A DNA stretch of 64,000 nt from Maratus speciosus. Its lineage: Eukaryota > Arthropoda > Arachnida > Araneae > Salticidae. Both the position numbers and the translations under genes were made by a program. The stretch covers positions 109,610,935-109,674,934 of the forward strand of contig OZ010792.1 of the NCBI GenBank assembly GCA_963932465.1. The letters run 5' to 3'. Shown here one piece after another: positions 43,990 to 55,493 of this stretch (the first letter of the stretch is position 1; each line of letters begins with the position of its first letter). The notes under the pieces were generated by a model. That model was not told where the DNA came from. It ran no database searches and worked only from the letters and a program-made list of their open reading frames with translations.

Positions 43990-46690
43990 AAACGAGGAAG
44001 CAATTTTACCGATTATAAATGATATCATAAACGACTGGGAACATTTTCACAAGACTTGCCTCCTATACTAAATCGAGCACAAGAAAAAGATCTAGCTAGG
44101 TTCCAAATACAAGAAAATTCGTTTTTACAGGGTACAACAAACTCAGTGCTGAAAATGCTTCTTGTTACAAATGGAAAAATATTCATACTATTTTCATGAA
44201 ATGTGTTGTATATACCAATTTGAGTACGAGAAATCCATCTAGCTAAGTTTTAAATTTGTGAAAGTTCGTTTTGACTTATTAAAACAAACTCAGCACTGAA
44301 AATGCTGCTATACAACGAAAACGGCTCTAACGATTTTCACGAAACAACGGCTATACTAATTCAAGCACAAGAAATTGATCTAGATAGGTTGCTAATTCGA
44401 GAAAACTTGTTTTCTGTGGTTAAAACAAGCTCTTTAATCAAAAAGGTGGTATCAATCGAAAAAAATTCCGATGATTTTTATGAATTATGATTCACTTGAT
44501 CATGAGAAAACAATCTAATCAAGTCTTGATATTAGAAAAAAAAAAAATGTGGTAGGCTTAAGAATTTTTTTTTATTTTCTATCTTTGGTAATTAGAATTC
44601 GTGCCAATACTAATGGTAATTTATCATGAACATAATAAAAATCATCAAAAGATGACACTAACAGTTTGCCTTCTGTACTAAATCGAGCACTAGATAATAG
44701 TCTATATGTAAGGTGTAAAAAAATTAAAAAAATCTGATTTTTTTGATTTAAATCAGATTTTTTTTATTTAAATCGGATTTTTATGATTTTTTTCCCAGCG
44801 TTCAAATACTGAATAGCTACCAAGAGTTTTAGGTTTCCAAAACAATTAAACCACTAATTGCTAACATAATCTATGTTTTTACACTTTAATTAATAAAATT
44901 ATAATTATTAGTTAGTAATTACAGAAATTATAAAAACTGCAAATTAGTAGTTTCATACAATAATGTTATATACATTAATATGTAATAATTATGTAAAACT
45001 TTATAAATACTAGTGATATTTAACATTTATTAAAATTATTAACTGCATTTATATTAAATAGTTAGCACTACTTCAAATTAATAATTATTAAACAATTCTC
45101 TAATTAGGAACATATTATACATTTTTAAACGTTAACTATTAAAATGATAATAATGTAGTATTCATTTTAGAAAGAAAAAGAACAGGATGCTAGTTCCAAA
45201 AAAGGGCACTATTTCATGAGGAAATATACTAGTAGTGTGTTTAGTGATGATATAAGGGGGGGGGGGGAAGAATAATTTTTAGAATGATAAATAAAGTGCT
45301 CTTAATTTTTAATAATGTTATGAATGACAAATTGAAAAATACAATTAAATAACATATTTTAATAATATCCTGTTTTTTCTAAAGAAATAAAGTTCAATAT
45401 TTTTGCAAGATCTTGGCCACATGAATTTAGAAATATTGCTGAATGGGGAAGTTTTTTACAAGAAATCTCTGGCTACAGCTACAGGTGAATTTCAACTATT
45501 TTTTTTAATGCAGGATGTATTTTGCCAATTTCAAAAGGGGCATGGTGCATGACTAGGCCATTAAAAAAATGGCCTAGAAGAAACAGTAAGTAATTACAGA
45601 ATTAATAAAAACTGCAAATAAGTAATTTCATTAGTTAGTAGCACAAATAACAAAACTAACAAATATTATTTGCAGCTCGTTTTGCATTTGTACTTAGAAA
45701 AATTACTGTTAATCACCAAAATCTAAACTTACACACATGTATGTGTATGCTAACCAAAAAAATTATGAAAATGAGTTAAACCCATTCGAACATACATACA
45801 GAATAAATATAAGGATAGCCAGTTATATCTGAAATCCTCAAAATATTTATATAACACCATTATTACCTCTCAGTGCGGATTATTAGCTTTCAATGGCTCA
45901 TTTTAAGAAAAGTTTTGCTGCCTTTTCAATCACTAATTAATTTTTTTATTTAGTATATATGAGTTACAAAGTTAAAAAAAACAACATTTATTCAACCTAT
46001 ACCGAAGAAGCTCTTGCTGTGCTTAACATTTTTATACCAATTATTTACTTTTCTCTTATACATTCATTTACAATTTAGCTGTTGAGCAGATGTCATTCTT
46101 TCATTCTTCTTTAACTTGAGATTGCTATTAATTACTATTTATTCTTTTACTTGTAGAAATGTATTACACTTGCTGTGTGTATTTTATATAAAATAATGCA
46201 TAAATCGATTACCTAAAGGAAATTATGACATCGCAAATTATATTAGATTTAAATATCATTTTTAAATGAAACTGTTTTAATTTAGATAAAAACTTAAAAA
46301 CAATGCTGTTTACAAACTCAATTGTTTTTAATTTTTTACAATATTCATGAATTAAGCTTAGAAACAATTATTTAAAGCTCTTTTTTTTGTTTATTCATAA
46401 GTCAAAATACCTGTAGAAACTTTTAAATTATGTTCATGTTAGTTTTAATACTTTTTTAGACATTTTAAACGTTTAGAAAATTTTTGATTTATATCAATGA
46501 TTTTTTTTTAATCGGTTGATTAAAATCATGATTTAATCGCTAATTTAAATCAACTGATTAAAATCGTTGACACCCTACCTATATGTAAGTCAAAAACATG
46601 GTAAAATTTGTTTAAACTAGCTAGAAAAAATAAAATTAATTGATTTTACAAACTGTTGATTTAGTGAACTTAAGTATTTTCAGAAACATT
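43990..46690 (+). repeat. Diverged ~150-bp satellite split by a hAT element
   Basis: CTAAATCGAGCACAAGAAAAAGATCTAGCTAGG-like phrases recur with the GAGCAC anchor near 44075, 44222, 44363, about 44502 and 44685, with AACAAACTCAGTGCTGAAAATGCT between them. The fifth unit is cut at 44708 and resumes at 46579. The plus frame at 44302-44490 is a chance opening in two units. Confidence 0.65.
44709..46578. mobile_element. Non-autonomous hAT, ends TAnGGTGT, 8-bp TSD
   Basis: The left end TAAGGTGTAAAAAAATTAA and right end ATCGTTGACACCCTA are inverted and rich in GATTTAAATC/GATTAAAATC. Flanks TCTATATG (44701-44708) and CCTATATG (46579-46586) are an 8-bp TSD with one mismatch. The 1.87-kb interior is AT-rich with no transposase motif; a G-run lies at 45257-45268. 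Confidence 0.8.
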
Positions 46691-47297
46691 CGGTAAATAT
46701 GCTAATATTTTCTATAGATAACTGTGCGTATACTTTTGTTATGCTTGAAACCACTACCATATTGCTACAAACATCGCTATACTCGCAGTTTGAAGCAATG
46801 ACAATACACCTTGGAGCAAAATTATCAGTAATTTTAAAATCTAGAAAATTTTTCTGCAAAATTTACTTAATTGTTTCCAAAAATGCTCATTTTTGCCCCC
46901 AACAATTGACTTGGACAATGATTGTTGAAGAATAGTCATTTAAATTGTTATAAAACATTGAAAACCACTCAGGATATGTCTTAGATTATCACACTCTTTT
47001 AAAAAAGTTTATTTTTATAAATAACTATCCAAATTTCTTGCTACATAGAAAGGTTTTTATTTTCATTAAAGTCTGTTTTTACGTACTCCAATGAACAATT
47101 CGGAATTAAAAATTTAAGTTCTACCTCCCCCCCCACTCTCCTTCTTGGAATAAATGACATTATTAAACATGTATTTTTTGTGTTTAAATGGCATTACATT
47201 TAAATGAAAACAAGCATTTTTATATTTAAACTTAAATATGTCATCACTTTTGCACCACTATGACATCACTTTCATTGGCTTTTCATTTTTGACCATG
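46691..47297. other. No gene recognised
   Basis: AT-rich. The 78-codon plus frame at 46699-46935 has no recognised motif; its low complexity argues against a gene, but it is one of the less repetitive frames here. Confidence 0.4.
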
Positions 47298-47601
47298 CTA
47301 AGACTATGAGACTTAAATATAAATCTATCCTTCATAGCGTATAGTAACCTTATGTTCATTGTGGAACATAAGTAAAAATAGGATACTTTTCCATTATCCC
47401 GTCAACTATTTTCCATAAAAGAAACTACCACTAAATTTACGATACTATTGTTGAATTTACGTCACAATTGCATGATCGTGGCATCACATTTACTTGACGT
47501 CAGATGCGTTAAACGTGTTTGTTATGTCATTGATTTTCAATTCGATGCTCATCTGTACTTTTAATGATGTTTTACTGATTTATTTGTTATTTTGTTTTTC
47601 A

Positions 47602-48036
47602 GGGGCTACTTACTCATATGAAAACACTCGCTTGCTAATGTTAATCCTATGGGATTTATTTTAAATCATTTTCATATTTCCATTTCAATATTTTTTTATT
47701 TATTTTATTATTTTTTGCATTAAATAGCTAAGGTTGAAATCTAAAATTGCCGTTTTTTATTTTTTTTGGTTGCAAATTCCTTTTTTTTTTATGAGGACAC
47801 TTTCACTTTCAAAACAGATTACGAAAGTGAAAGCATCTTTATAAAAAACTGGAAACAAAATAGAAAAAGTAAAAAGGGTTTTTGTCCATATTGACCTCAA
47901 CTATCCAATGCAAAAAAAGAAATAAAGAAAAAGAAAACAATCATAAATATTGAAATGCAAACGAGATATTTTTAAAAGTATATCCCATAGGACTAAAGTA
48001 AGCGAGCGGGTGTTTTTGCGTGAGTAAAGTATCTCC
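47602..48036. mobile_element. Foldback MITE, copy 1
   Basis: GGGGCTACTTACTCATATG...AAACACTCGCTTGCTAATGT...CCTATGGGAT at the left pairs with ATCCCATAGGACTAAAGTAAGCGAGCGGGTG...TGAGTAAAGTATCTCC at the right. Further in, ATATTGAAATG pairs with CATTTCAATAT. No coding. Confidence 0.75.
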
Positions 48037-48394
48037 TTTAAATAACATTTGTGCAACAACATAATTAACAACTGTGCTAAGACTATGAGACTTAAATATA
48101 AATCTATCCTTCATAACTTATTGATTTTTTGCGCATAGTGACTTTATGTTTATTGTGGAATACAAGTAAAAATAGGATACTTTTCCATTATCCCGTCAAC
48201 TATTTTCCATAAAAAAACTACCACTAAATTTATGATATTATTGTTGAATTTACGTCACAATTGCATGATCGTGGCATCACATTTACTTGACGTCAGATGC
48301 ATCAAACGTGTTTGTTATGTCATTGATTTTCAATTCGATGTTTATCTGTATTTTTAATGATGCTTTACTGATTTATTTGTTATTTTGTTTTTCA

Positions 48395-48629
48395 GGGGCT
48401 ACTTACTCATATGAAAACACTCGCTTGCTAATGTTAATCCTATAGGACATATTTTAAATCATTTTCATATTTCCATTTCAATATTTATTTATTTATTTTA
48501 TTATTTTTTGCATTAAATAGCTAAGGTTGAAATCTAAAATTGCCGTTTTATATTTTTTTTTGGTTGCAAGTTCTTTTTTTTTTATGAGGACACTTTCACT
48601 TTCAAAACAGATTCCAAAAATGAAAGCAC

Positions 48630-48667
<38 letters not shown>

Positions 48668-48851
48668 AACAAAATAGAAAAAGTAAAAAAGGGTTTTTGT
48701 CCAGATTGACTTCAGCTATCCAATGCAAAAAAAGAAATAAAGAAAAAGAAAACATTCATAAATATTGAAATGCAAACGAGATATTTTTTAAAGTATATCG
48801 CATAGGACTAAAGTAAGCGAGCGGGTGTTTTTGCGTGAGTAAAGTATCTCC
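48395..48851. mobile_element. Foldback MITE, copy 2
   Basis: Same structure as the element at 47602-48036, carried in the second copy of the tandem duplication, longer because of an expanded A-run. Since the flanks are duplicated too, the second copy arose by duplication, not by a new insertion. Confidence 0.75.
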
Positions 48852-48878
48852 TTTAAATAACAATTGTGCAATGACATA

Positions 48879-50000
48879 ATTTTAAAAGAGAGAAAAGCAT
48901 TGAAAAAAATTATGCAATACATAGTTACATACCATAGATCAGTTTATACTGACGTCACAAACATTCACGAGTCGAGAGGCATAATAAAGAAAAATAATGT
49001 AAATAAATAAATATCCACGATTTTTTTTCTGTTTTCATTAATATATTTTAAAATGTATTTTATAAAATTATTGATAGTTGACACTTGAGTGAATCGAGCT
49101 TTTCAGATTTTTTTTTTTTTTTTTTTTTTTGAGATTCCAATGCCAACATTCATCCATTTGTTTATTGGGCATTAGAGTCTGGCAATTAGTTTGGCGATAG
49201 GTTATTTTATGAAAAGTGGTCAATGGGGAAGTACCAAAAATAGTTTTTTAAAAACACTCTTTTATAAGAAATCAATGGTCATCTTGAAATTACCGCCAAA
49301 TTTTTTAAAAGCAATTCATATTTTTTTTCATAAAATATCTATCACAATACATTAATTTGGCCTGGGCAATGACTTTGTTTATGAAACATTCACTGTTTTT
49401 TTTTTTTTTTTTTTTTCATGTTTGCTAGAAAGCTCAAGACGAAAAATTTATTAAAAATTTAATAATTTTTGCTCTATTAAATTACCAACAAAAGAGAACC
49501 AAAGAGAAAAGATGAAACATTATTTAAATTATCTTTTTAGTCTTTTAAATTTATTTTTCATAATGTATTTGAAAATTTATTGATATTTAATTATTAATTG
49601 ATAAAAGCGTATTTTTTTATTAGACTCTTTTTATTTGCAATTTATTATACACTTTTAGCTCTTTAAAGTATTTTACTGTTGCCGTTTCATAGCACTTTGG
49701 TCTATTTTGGCGAGAGCATTTATTATCACATAATTAAATACATTGTTTTCTCAACTCCCATACAAATGCACGAGTTACAGAGAATATTTGTCGATTTATC
49801 ACCTGTGGCCGCCTAATATGCCTTAAAATTAATTTATTAATTTATAATTAAGTTGTAAAAATATTAAAATGTGGTATTGTCATCGGAAACATACCTTTGT
49901 ACATAATTTATAAAATTCTAGCCTATCAGGAAGTAGGTTAAAAATCGATTGCAAAATTCTATGCATAAAAAAAACAAACAACAAAAAAAAATAAATAAAT
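48879..50000. other. AT-rich spacer with T-runs
   Basis: Long T-runs at 49108-49130 and 49397-49417. No repeats or genes recognised. Confidence 0.45.
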
Positions 50001-50004
50001 AAAA

Positions 50005-50185
50005 TGCAATTTAACAAATTACAAGAACCATTTGGAAAATGATTTTTTCAAAGACTAAAATTTAAGACTAAAAAATAGCACGGAGTTGATCATACATTAC
50101 GTACGCCATGGATTACATTTTTTGGTACTGTAAATTTTTAAACTTCTACGGAGCTGGTCATAAATTACGTACGCGATGGATTAAA
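50005..50185 (+). repeat. Dispersed repeat, also at window end, with 66-bp internal repeat
   Basis: AATTTAACAAATTACAAGAA...TTGGAAAATGATTTTTTCAA to CACGGAGTTGATC matches 63915-64000 closely. CGGAGTTGATCATACATTAC-GTACGCCATGGATTA and CGGAGCTGGTCATAAATTAC-GTACGCGATGGATTA are two copies 66 bp apart. The family is unknown. Confidence 0.75.
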
Positions 50186-50229
50186 CATTAATATTCCTGG
50201 ATCAATTTTAAATGAAATTTCATTCTTAA

Positions 50230-50450
50230 ACTTCTAAACGTCCCACAATATTACTTTTTACACCGTTGTATAGAGAAAAAAATGTACTTTTAAATGCAAT
50301 TTGTTTGAAAGCTGTACCTCTCAATTTGTTTCCGAGTTATTATTATTATTATTTTTTTTTTTTTTATAGTTTTTATTACTTTTTTGTCAAAGTGACAACA
50401 GAAGTATCCATCTCTGTTGAAAGTAAAGGGAAAATACAGATTACTGTATA
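50230..50450 (+). mobile_element. Fragment related to Helitron 5' region
   Basis: CTTCTAAACGTCCCACA, TTTTACACCGTTGTATAGAG, TTTTAAATGCAATTTGTTTG and GAAAGTAAAGGGAAAATA follow, diverged, the order of copy R at about 18485-18690. Both Helitron termini are lacking. Confidence 0.55.
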
Positions 50451-50531
50451 GACCAATCAGAAAACGAATAAAATGTGGATTCAACCAATAAAAAGCTTCA
50501 GATATGTTTTTGATTTCCTACCCTGACCGAG

Positions 50532-50563
50532 GACAATAACCATTTTTCCAAATGGTTATTGTC
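50532..50563. repeat. Short perfect hairpin
   Basis: GACAATAACCATTT and AAATGGTTATTGTC form a 14-bp stem with a 4-base loop. No partner element is identified. Confidence 0.8.
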
Positions 50564-50614
50564 TATCAGGTACCGTATTATTTATTTCATCATTTTATTT
50601 TTGTTCTATTTATA

Positions 50615-51822
50615 CAGTGAAACCCGCTTAAGAAGTTTCCCAAGGGAGTGGAGGGGAAAAACTTCTTAAACGGGAAATTAGCATTTTTTGAAAAAAATCA
50701 ATAGTTTAAATATTGATATTTAGAAGAGGGTTTATTTTACCTTAGTACAATAATACAAAGAGTACTTTCTATAAAATTGAGTTTTCTTAAGAAATTTAAA
50801 TTAGTTTGCACACTTAAAAAATTAGCTAATAAAGTAAAAATACATAATTACCTTAGAAACTCTTTATTTAATCCAAGACAAGAAATTTCTTTTTAAGAGT
50901 GATTTGATATATTTTTGAAAAAAAAAAATCGGTTATAGTTTTTAGTTTGTTTTTTTTTCGGCAACCTTTAATCAATAACTTTTCTTCCATAACTTCATAT
51001 TTTCCTCTTTTCACATTTTTAATTTTACGAGATTTTTCAGAACAGTTTAAAATGAGATCTTGTTTTGCTAGAATTCCATTCAGAGTAGCCACTGGTATGT
51101 TCAACTTCTTTGCAATTTCAACTCTTGTTGTTTTGGTGTTACTATCAACTTCTTTCAAAATTTTGATTTTGTCTTCAATTGACAAGGCTTTCCTTGTAAT
51201 TGCCTTGCCCGACATTTTTGGGGAAAAAAACAGAATTTTTTGTCCCTGTATTTTCTAATGAGAAAGCTTTGATGTTATGCACTTTACACTGACTTAAAAA
51301 CTGCGAAATGAATAAACCAAATGCAGATTTGGTACATTACACTTATGGAATATGGTGGTGGGAAAGAATCTGTTGTAACTATTGAACTGAAAGAACCACC
51401 CATCGGTGGGGCGGAGCAATTCTCTTTTCTCTTATCAGTCACTATTGTTACAGTGACGAGAGGCCCATCCTCTACCCACATTCCATTTCCATCAAACACG
51501 TTAAACAGATTTTAAGGTGAAATAGAGGTGATCACATCTGCTATCAGCCCTAAACATTGACCATTTTGAATAGCGAAGAATAATAAAGAAAGAGATTTCA
51601 GCAGAGAAAATAAAATAATAATCAAAAAGACAAAATAAACGAGCTTTGAAAGTAAAAATGGAAGGAAAAATAAAACTTTTTAAGCGGGAAAGAGTTTCGA
51701 ACAAAACTTCTTAAACGAGCTATTTTAGTGTTGTAAGAATAAGAGAAAAATGGGAATCGGAAATATAAACTTCTTAAACGGGAAAACTTCTTAAGCGGGA
51801 ACTTCTTAAACGGGTTTTACTG
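50615..51822 (-). mobile_element. Tigger/pogo DNA transposon, internally deleted
   Basis: The ends CAGTGAAACCCGCTTAAGAA and TTCTTAAACGGGTTTTACTG are inverted, flanked by TA on both sides (50613-50614 and 51823-51824). Additional AACTTCTTAAACGGG motifs repeat inside both ends. TA target, CAGT start and the encoded CENP-B-type domain place it in Tigger/pogo. At 1.2 kb it lacks most of a ~2.5-kb element. Confidence 0.88.
50868..51215 (-). pseudogene. Tigger-type transposase N-terminus (CENP-B/Psq HTH)
   Basis: From the ATG at 51213-51215: MSGKAITRKALSIEDKIKIL, then KEVDSNTKTTRVEIAKKLNI and PVATLNGILAKQDLIL. This is the Psq/CENP-B helix-turn-helix that binds the element's ends, followed by the KRGKYEVMEEKLL start of the second HTH. 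After about residue 85 the reading leaves homology (KKNKLKTITDFFFSK...) and stops at residue 115, so the rest of the second HTH and the whole DDE catalytic domain are deleted. It is intact as a reading frame and could in principle make a DNA-binding fragment, but the deletion is typical of dead, trans-mobilised copies. An open antisense frame at 50947-51258 is its shadow. Confidence 0.85.
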
Positions 51823-52764
51823 TAATTGCATGTGCAAAAAAGGATGTTCAACATGAAAAGATGTATACAAATTTATTCACTGATGCTAAATTCAAAATAT
51901 GAGTTTTAAAAGATATGATATCAAAATTTAAATGACACCTTGATGTGGCTTTGCTTTAAAAGGTTTGTTTTAAAATTCAATTTAAATTATTTTTGGTTTT
52001 GGCTAAAATATATCTACACATCAACACAATACTTTTAATTTTCCAATACTTTTTAAATATATCACTTTCACTGAACCTATATTGTGGATTGAAATGTATT
52101 TATTTCAATAAATTGATTTAGCTTTTGTGCCAAGCTTTCAAACATTGTAAGTAAAATTTATGTAAATGGTTTTTTTGCGTCATTGTATCCAAACTAAGTG
52201 AAATGTATCCAAATAGATAGTCTGACACAAAGAAACCATTTGCATAAATTTTACTTACAATTTTGGATAGCATGGCACAAAAGATAAATCAATTTATTGA
52301 AATAAATACATCTCAATGCATAGTATAGGTTCAGTGAAAGTGATATATTTAACAGTATATTGGAAAATTAACAATATTGTTTAGAAGTGTAAATATATTT
52401 TAGCCAAACCAAAAATAAATTTAAATGAATTTTAAAACAAACTTTTTAAAGCGCATCAAGGCATCACTTAAATTTTGATATCATATCTTATAAAACTCAT
52501 ATTTTGAATTTATGAAAGATGTGAATGAAAAAGCATCAGAGAATAAATTTTTATACATCTTTTCATGCTGAGCATAATTTTTGGAAATGCAATTATAAAT
52601 AGAACACTCGAGAACAGGGATTCTGCTTTTTCAGAATTTAGTGTCACCCCCGGCATTTCCATTACTTCATTTTCTTCTGATAGACTGATGGCTTCTATTA
52701 TTATGAGACAGCCATTATAAATGAAGCGTTAGAAAAAAAATTATGACCATTTTTTTTCCCCATT

Positions 52765-53835
52765 AAAAAATAAAAAATAAAATGATGATATTTTAGACTA
52801 TTTTTCCTTTACTTTCTACAGAAATGGAGTACTTCCATTGCCAATATTAAGCAAATGGCTCTAAAAACTACAAAAAAAAATTAATATTTCAGAAATAAAT
52901 GGAGATACAGTTTTCAAACACAATGCATTTAAAAGAACATTTTTTCCCCAATATGACGGTATAAAAATCGAAAATGTGCTATGCTTAGAAGTTTAAAAAA
53001 TTGCTATAGAGTATTTAATCGTACTGCTTTGTTTTATGGCTGGCTTCTGTAAGGTAACGTTATTTTTTTGGAGTACACAAAATAAGCTGGGAAAAAGAAA
53101 TAGCATATCATATTGGGGGTTAAAAAATAAAATTATGATATTTTAGAACTATTTTTCCTTTACTTTCTACAGAAATGGAGTACTTCCATTGCCAATATTA
53201 AACAAATGGCTCTAAAAACTACAAAAAAATTAATATTTCAGAAATAAATGGAGATACAGTTTTCAAACACAATGCATTTAAAAGAACTTTTTTTCTCCAA
53301 TATGACGGTATAAAAATCGAAAATGTGTGATGCTTAGAAGTTTAAAAAATTGCTATAAAGTATTTAATCGTACTGCTTTGTTTTATGGCTGGCTTCTGTA
53401 AGGTAACATTTTTTTTTTTTGGAATACACAAAATAAGCTGGGAAAAAGAAATAGCATACCATATTGGGGGTTAAAAAATAAAATTATGATATTTTAGAAC
53501 TATTTTTCCTTTACTTTCTACAGAAATGGAGTACTTCCATTGCCAATATTAAACAAATAGCTCTAAAAACTACAAAAAAATTAATATTTCAGAAATAAAT
53601 GGAGATACAGTTTTCAAACACAATGCATTTAAAAGAACTTTTTTTCTCCAATATGACGGTATAAAAATTGAAAATGTGTGATGCTTAGAAGTTTAAAAAA
53701 TTGCTATAAAGTATTTAATCGTACTGCTTTGTTTTATGGCTGGCTTCTGTAAGGTAACGTTATTTTTTTGGAATACACAAAATAAGCTGGGAAAAAGAAA
53801 TAGCATACAATATCGGGGGTTAAAAAATAAAATGA
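52765..53835 (+). repeat. Three tandem 351-bp units, Helitron-derived
   Basis: TTTCTACAGAAATGGAGTAC recurs with GAAATGGAG at 52821, 53172 and 53523. Units end GGAAAAAGAAATAGCATA-C-ATATnGGGGGTTAAAAAATA. The first half of the unit (AGAAATGGAGTAC, CTAAAAACTACAAAAAA, GAGATAC, AACA-AATGCATTTAAAAGA, ATGACGGTATAAAAAT) follows Helitron L1 at 4190-4390 in the same orientation. The copies are nearly identical, so amplification is recent. Confidence 0.9.
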
Positions 53836-53869
53836 TGAAATAAATAATACATATATATATATTTTTACT

Positions 53870-53985
53870 TAATAGCATAGCGTCACTCAAAATTTGATAT
53901 CATTATTTTTAAGGTCTACATTTAAAATTTTTAGAGCCATAAAATAAAGTGCTGTGTCACAAACTTTTAACCCATAAAGGATTTT
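53870..53985 (-). repeat. Inverse copy of 43855-43989
   Basis: TAGCATAGCGTCACTCAAAA and AAAGTGCTGTGTCACAAACT are the reverse complement of the earlier site, about 10 kb away. The family is not known. Confidence 0.7.
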
Positions 53986-54115
53986 ATATTGATATTATAT
54001 ATATATACATGTATATTTCTTTACTTGACACTTAAAGAACAAGTTTGGGTTATTTCTACCTTTTAAAAGTTTGGACACAAGAAATTCTATATGATGTCAG
54101 AGTACATCTTCACAT

Positions 54116-55485
54116 CAGGGGTGCAGAATCTGTCCGATCTGCCGATCTAGGATCGGGAGAAATTTTGCAGAAATATATACAATTGATTTCGATTTTAACA
54201 ACGAATTCCATAATTTGATGAGATAGAAAAAATTCACTACAAGTAAAGAGATTCGTATGGCGGCGTTTACAAAAATGATTTCAGAAAAATATTACCGTAT
54301 ATCATCAGGGGTGATTCTGTTCCGAATTTTCCAAAAATTTAAGGCATTCAGTTCCAAAAATTAAAAAAAAAAAATTGTTCATCAATCTGAAAATTCGGAT
54401 ATAAAAATACCGCAAATTTTGTCCAAGAATTACGGAAAAAAGCGAATTTCGTCAAAAGATAAAATAACTGCAAATTTCGTCAAAAGATCGCGAAAGAACT
54501 GCAAATTTCGTCAAAAGAAGGCGAAAGAACAGCAAATTTCGTCAAAAGATCGCGAGATGAACGCAAATTTTGTCAAAAGATCGCGAAAGAACCTCAAGTT
54601 TCGTCAAAAGATTGCGAGATGAACACAAATTTTGTCAAAAGATTGGGAAATGAACACAAATTTTGTCAAAAGATCGCGAAATGAACACAAATTTCATCAA
54701 AAGATCCCGTGAACAACTGCAAATTTCATCAAAAGATCACGAAACCGCAAATTTCGTCAAAATATCGCGAAAGAGACGCAAGTTTCATCAAAAGATCGCG
54801 AGATGAGCGCAAATTTTGTCAAAAGATCGCGAAATGAACACAAATTTCGTCAAAAGATCCAGAAACAACTGCAAATTTCGTCGAAAGATCGCAAAACAAC
54901 CACGCATTTCATCAAAAGATCGCGAAATAACCGCGAGTTTCGTCAAAGGCACGAAATAACCGAGAATGCCGTCAAAGAAACATGATTCAATAAATTTCAT
55001 CAAAAAATCGCGAATTTCGTCAAAAGATCCCAAACCCCCAAGAAATTTAGTCAAAAGATCAAGAAAGAATCGCGAATTTCGTCAAAAGGAAGGCGAAATA
55101 ACCGCAAAACTCGTCAAAAGATCGCGGAATAACAGCAAATTTCGCCAAAGGATCGCTAAAAAAAGCAAATTTCATCAAAAGATCAAAAAAAAAAAAATGT
55201 GAATTTCGTCAAAGGGCGCGAAAAAAACATAGTGCTGGGAGTGAATTCCACCCCTTACCCCACTCTGCTGTAACCTTTCAGAAAATTTGCCATGAATTTC
55301 AGAAATTTTTTTTTCACCTAGAATCACCCCTGCCATATATACTCGCACATAAGTTGAGAAACATTGGAAAAATAAATTTTCTACAACTACAACAGCATTT
55401 ACCTATAACATACCATAAAATTTGGAGGAAATTTTCATGTGGATTGGGAGAAATGTTGGGAGTAGAAACATTTTCTGCACCCCTG
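54116..55485. mobile_element. hAT element with 31-bp minisatellite, perfect TSD
   Basis: The ends CAGGGGTGCAGAATCTGT and ACATTTTCTGCACCCCTG are inverted and flanked by a perfect 8-bp TSD CTTCACAT (54108-54115 and 55486-55493). It is the same family as 24568-28319, in the opposite orientation and without the nested insertion. The interior is mainly the minisatellite. There is no transposase, so it is non-autonomous. The perfect TSD and end match suggest a younger insertion than its relative. Confidence 0.92.
54415..55225 (+). repeat. 31-bp minisatellite, about 26 units
   Basis: The consensus AACTGCAAATTTCGTCAAAA plus GATCGCGAAAG repeats with drift. It is the reverse complement of the array at 27090-27990. 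Plus-strand open frames (54419-54622, 54803-54985, 54966-55202) result from the repeat and rotate through three peptides. Confidence 0.9.
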
Positions 55486-55493
55486 CTTCACAT

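Larger units (their letters stand above)
47298..48878 (+). repeat. 779-bp tandem duplication
   Basis: CTAAGACTATGAGACTTAAA starts at 47298 and at 48077. Colinear similarity runs through TTACGTCACAATTGCATGAT, GACGTCAGATGC and the foldback to GAGTAAAGTATCTCCTTTAA near 48050 and 48865. Copies differ by point changes and A-run length (an A(28) run at 48634-48660 in the second). Confidence 0.92.
50601..52605. repeat. ~800-bp palindrome, left arm split by Tigger
   Basis: From 51825 the sequence ATTGCATGTGCAAAA... pairs with the right arm ending ...GGAAATGCAAT at about 52594. Arms are ~370 bp around a loop at ~52183-52226. GTTCTATTTATA left of the Tigger (50603-50614) pairs with TATAAATAGAAC (52594-52605), so the arm continues across the insertion. 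The loop holds two copies of TGTATCCAAA. Confidence 0.88.

Noticed and set aside
50947..51258. 103-codon plus-strand frame
   Set aside because: Antisense shadow of the Tigger HTH frame on the minus strand.
51284..51515. GC-richer frames on both strands within Tigger
   Set aside because: Frames overlap on opposite strands and neither matches transposase domains; most likely untranslated element sequence.
54419..55202. Chain of plus-strand open frames resembling a basic repeat protein
   Set aside because: Same minisatellite in the other orientation, inside a non-autonomous hAT with perfect TSD.
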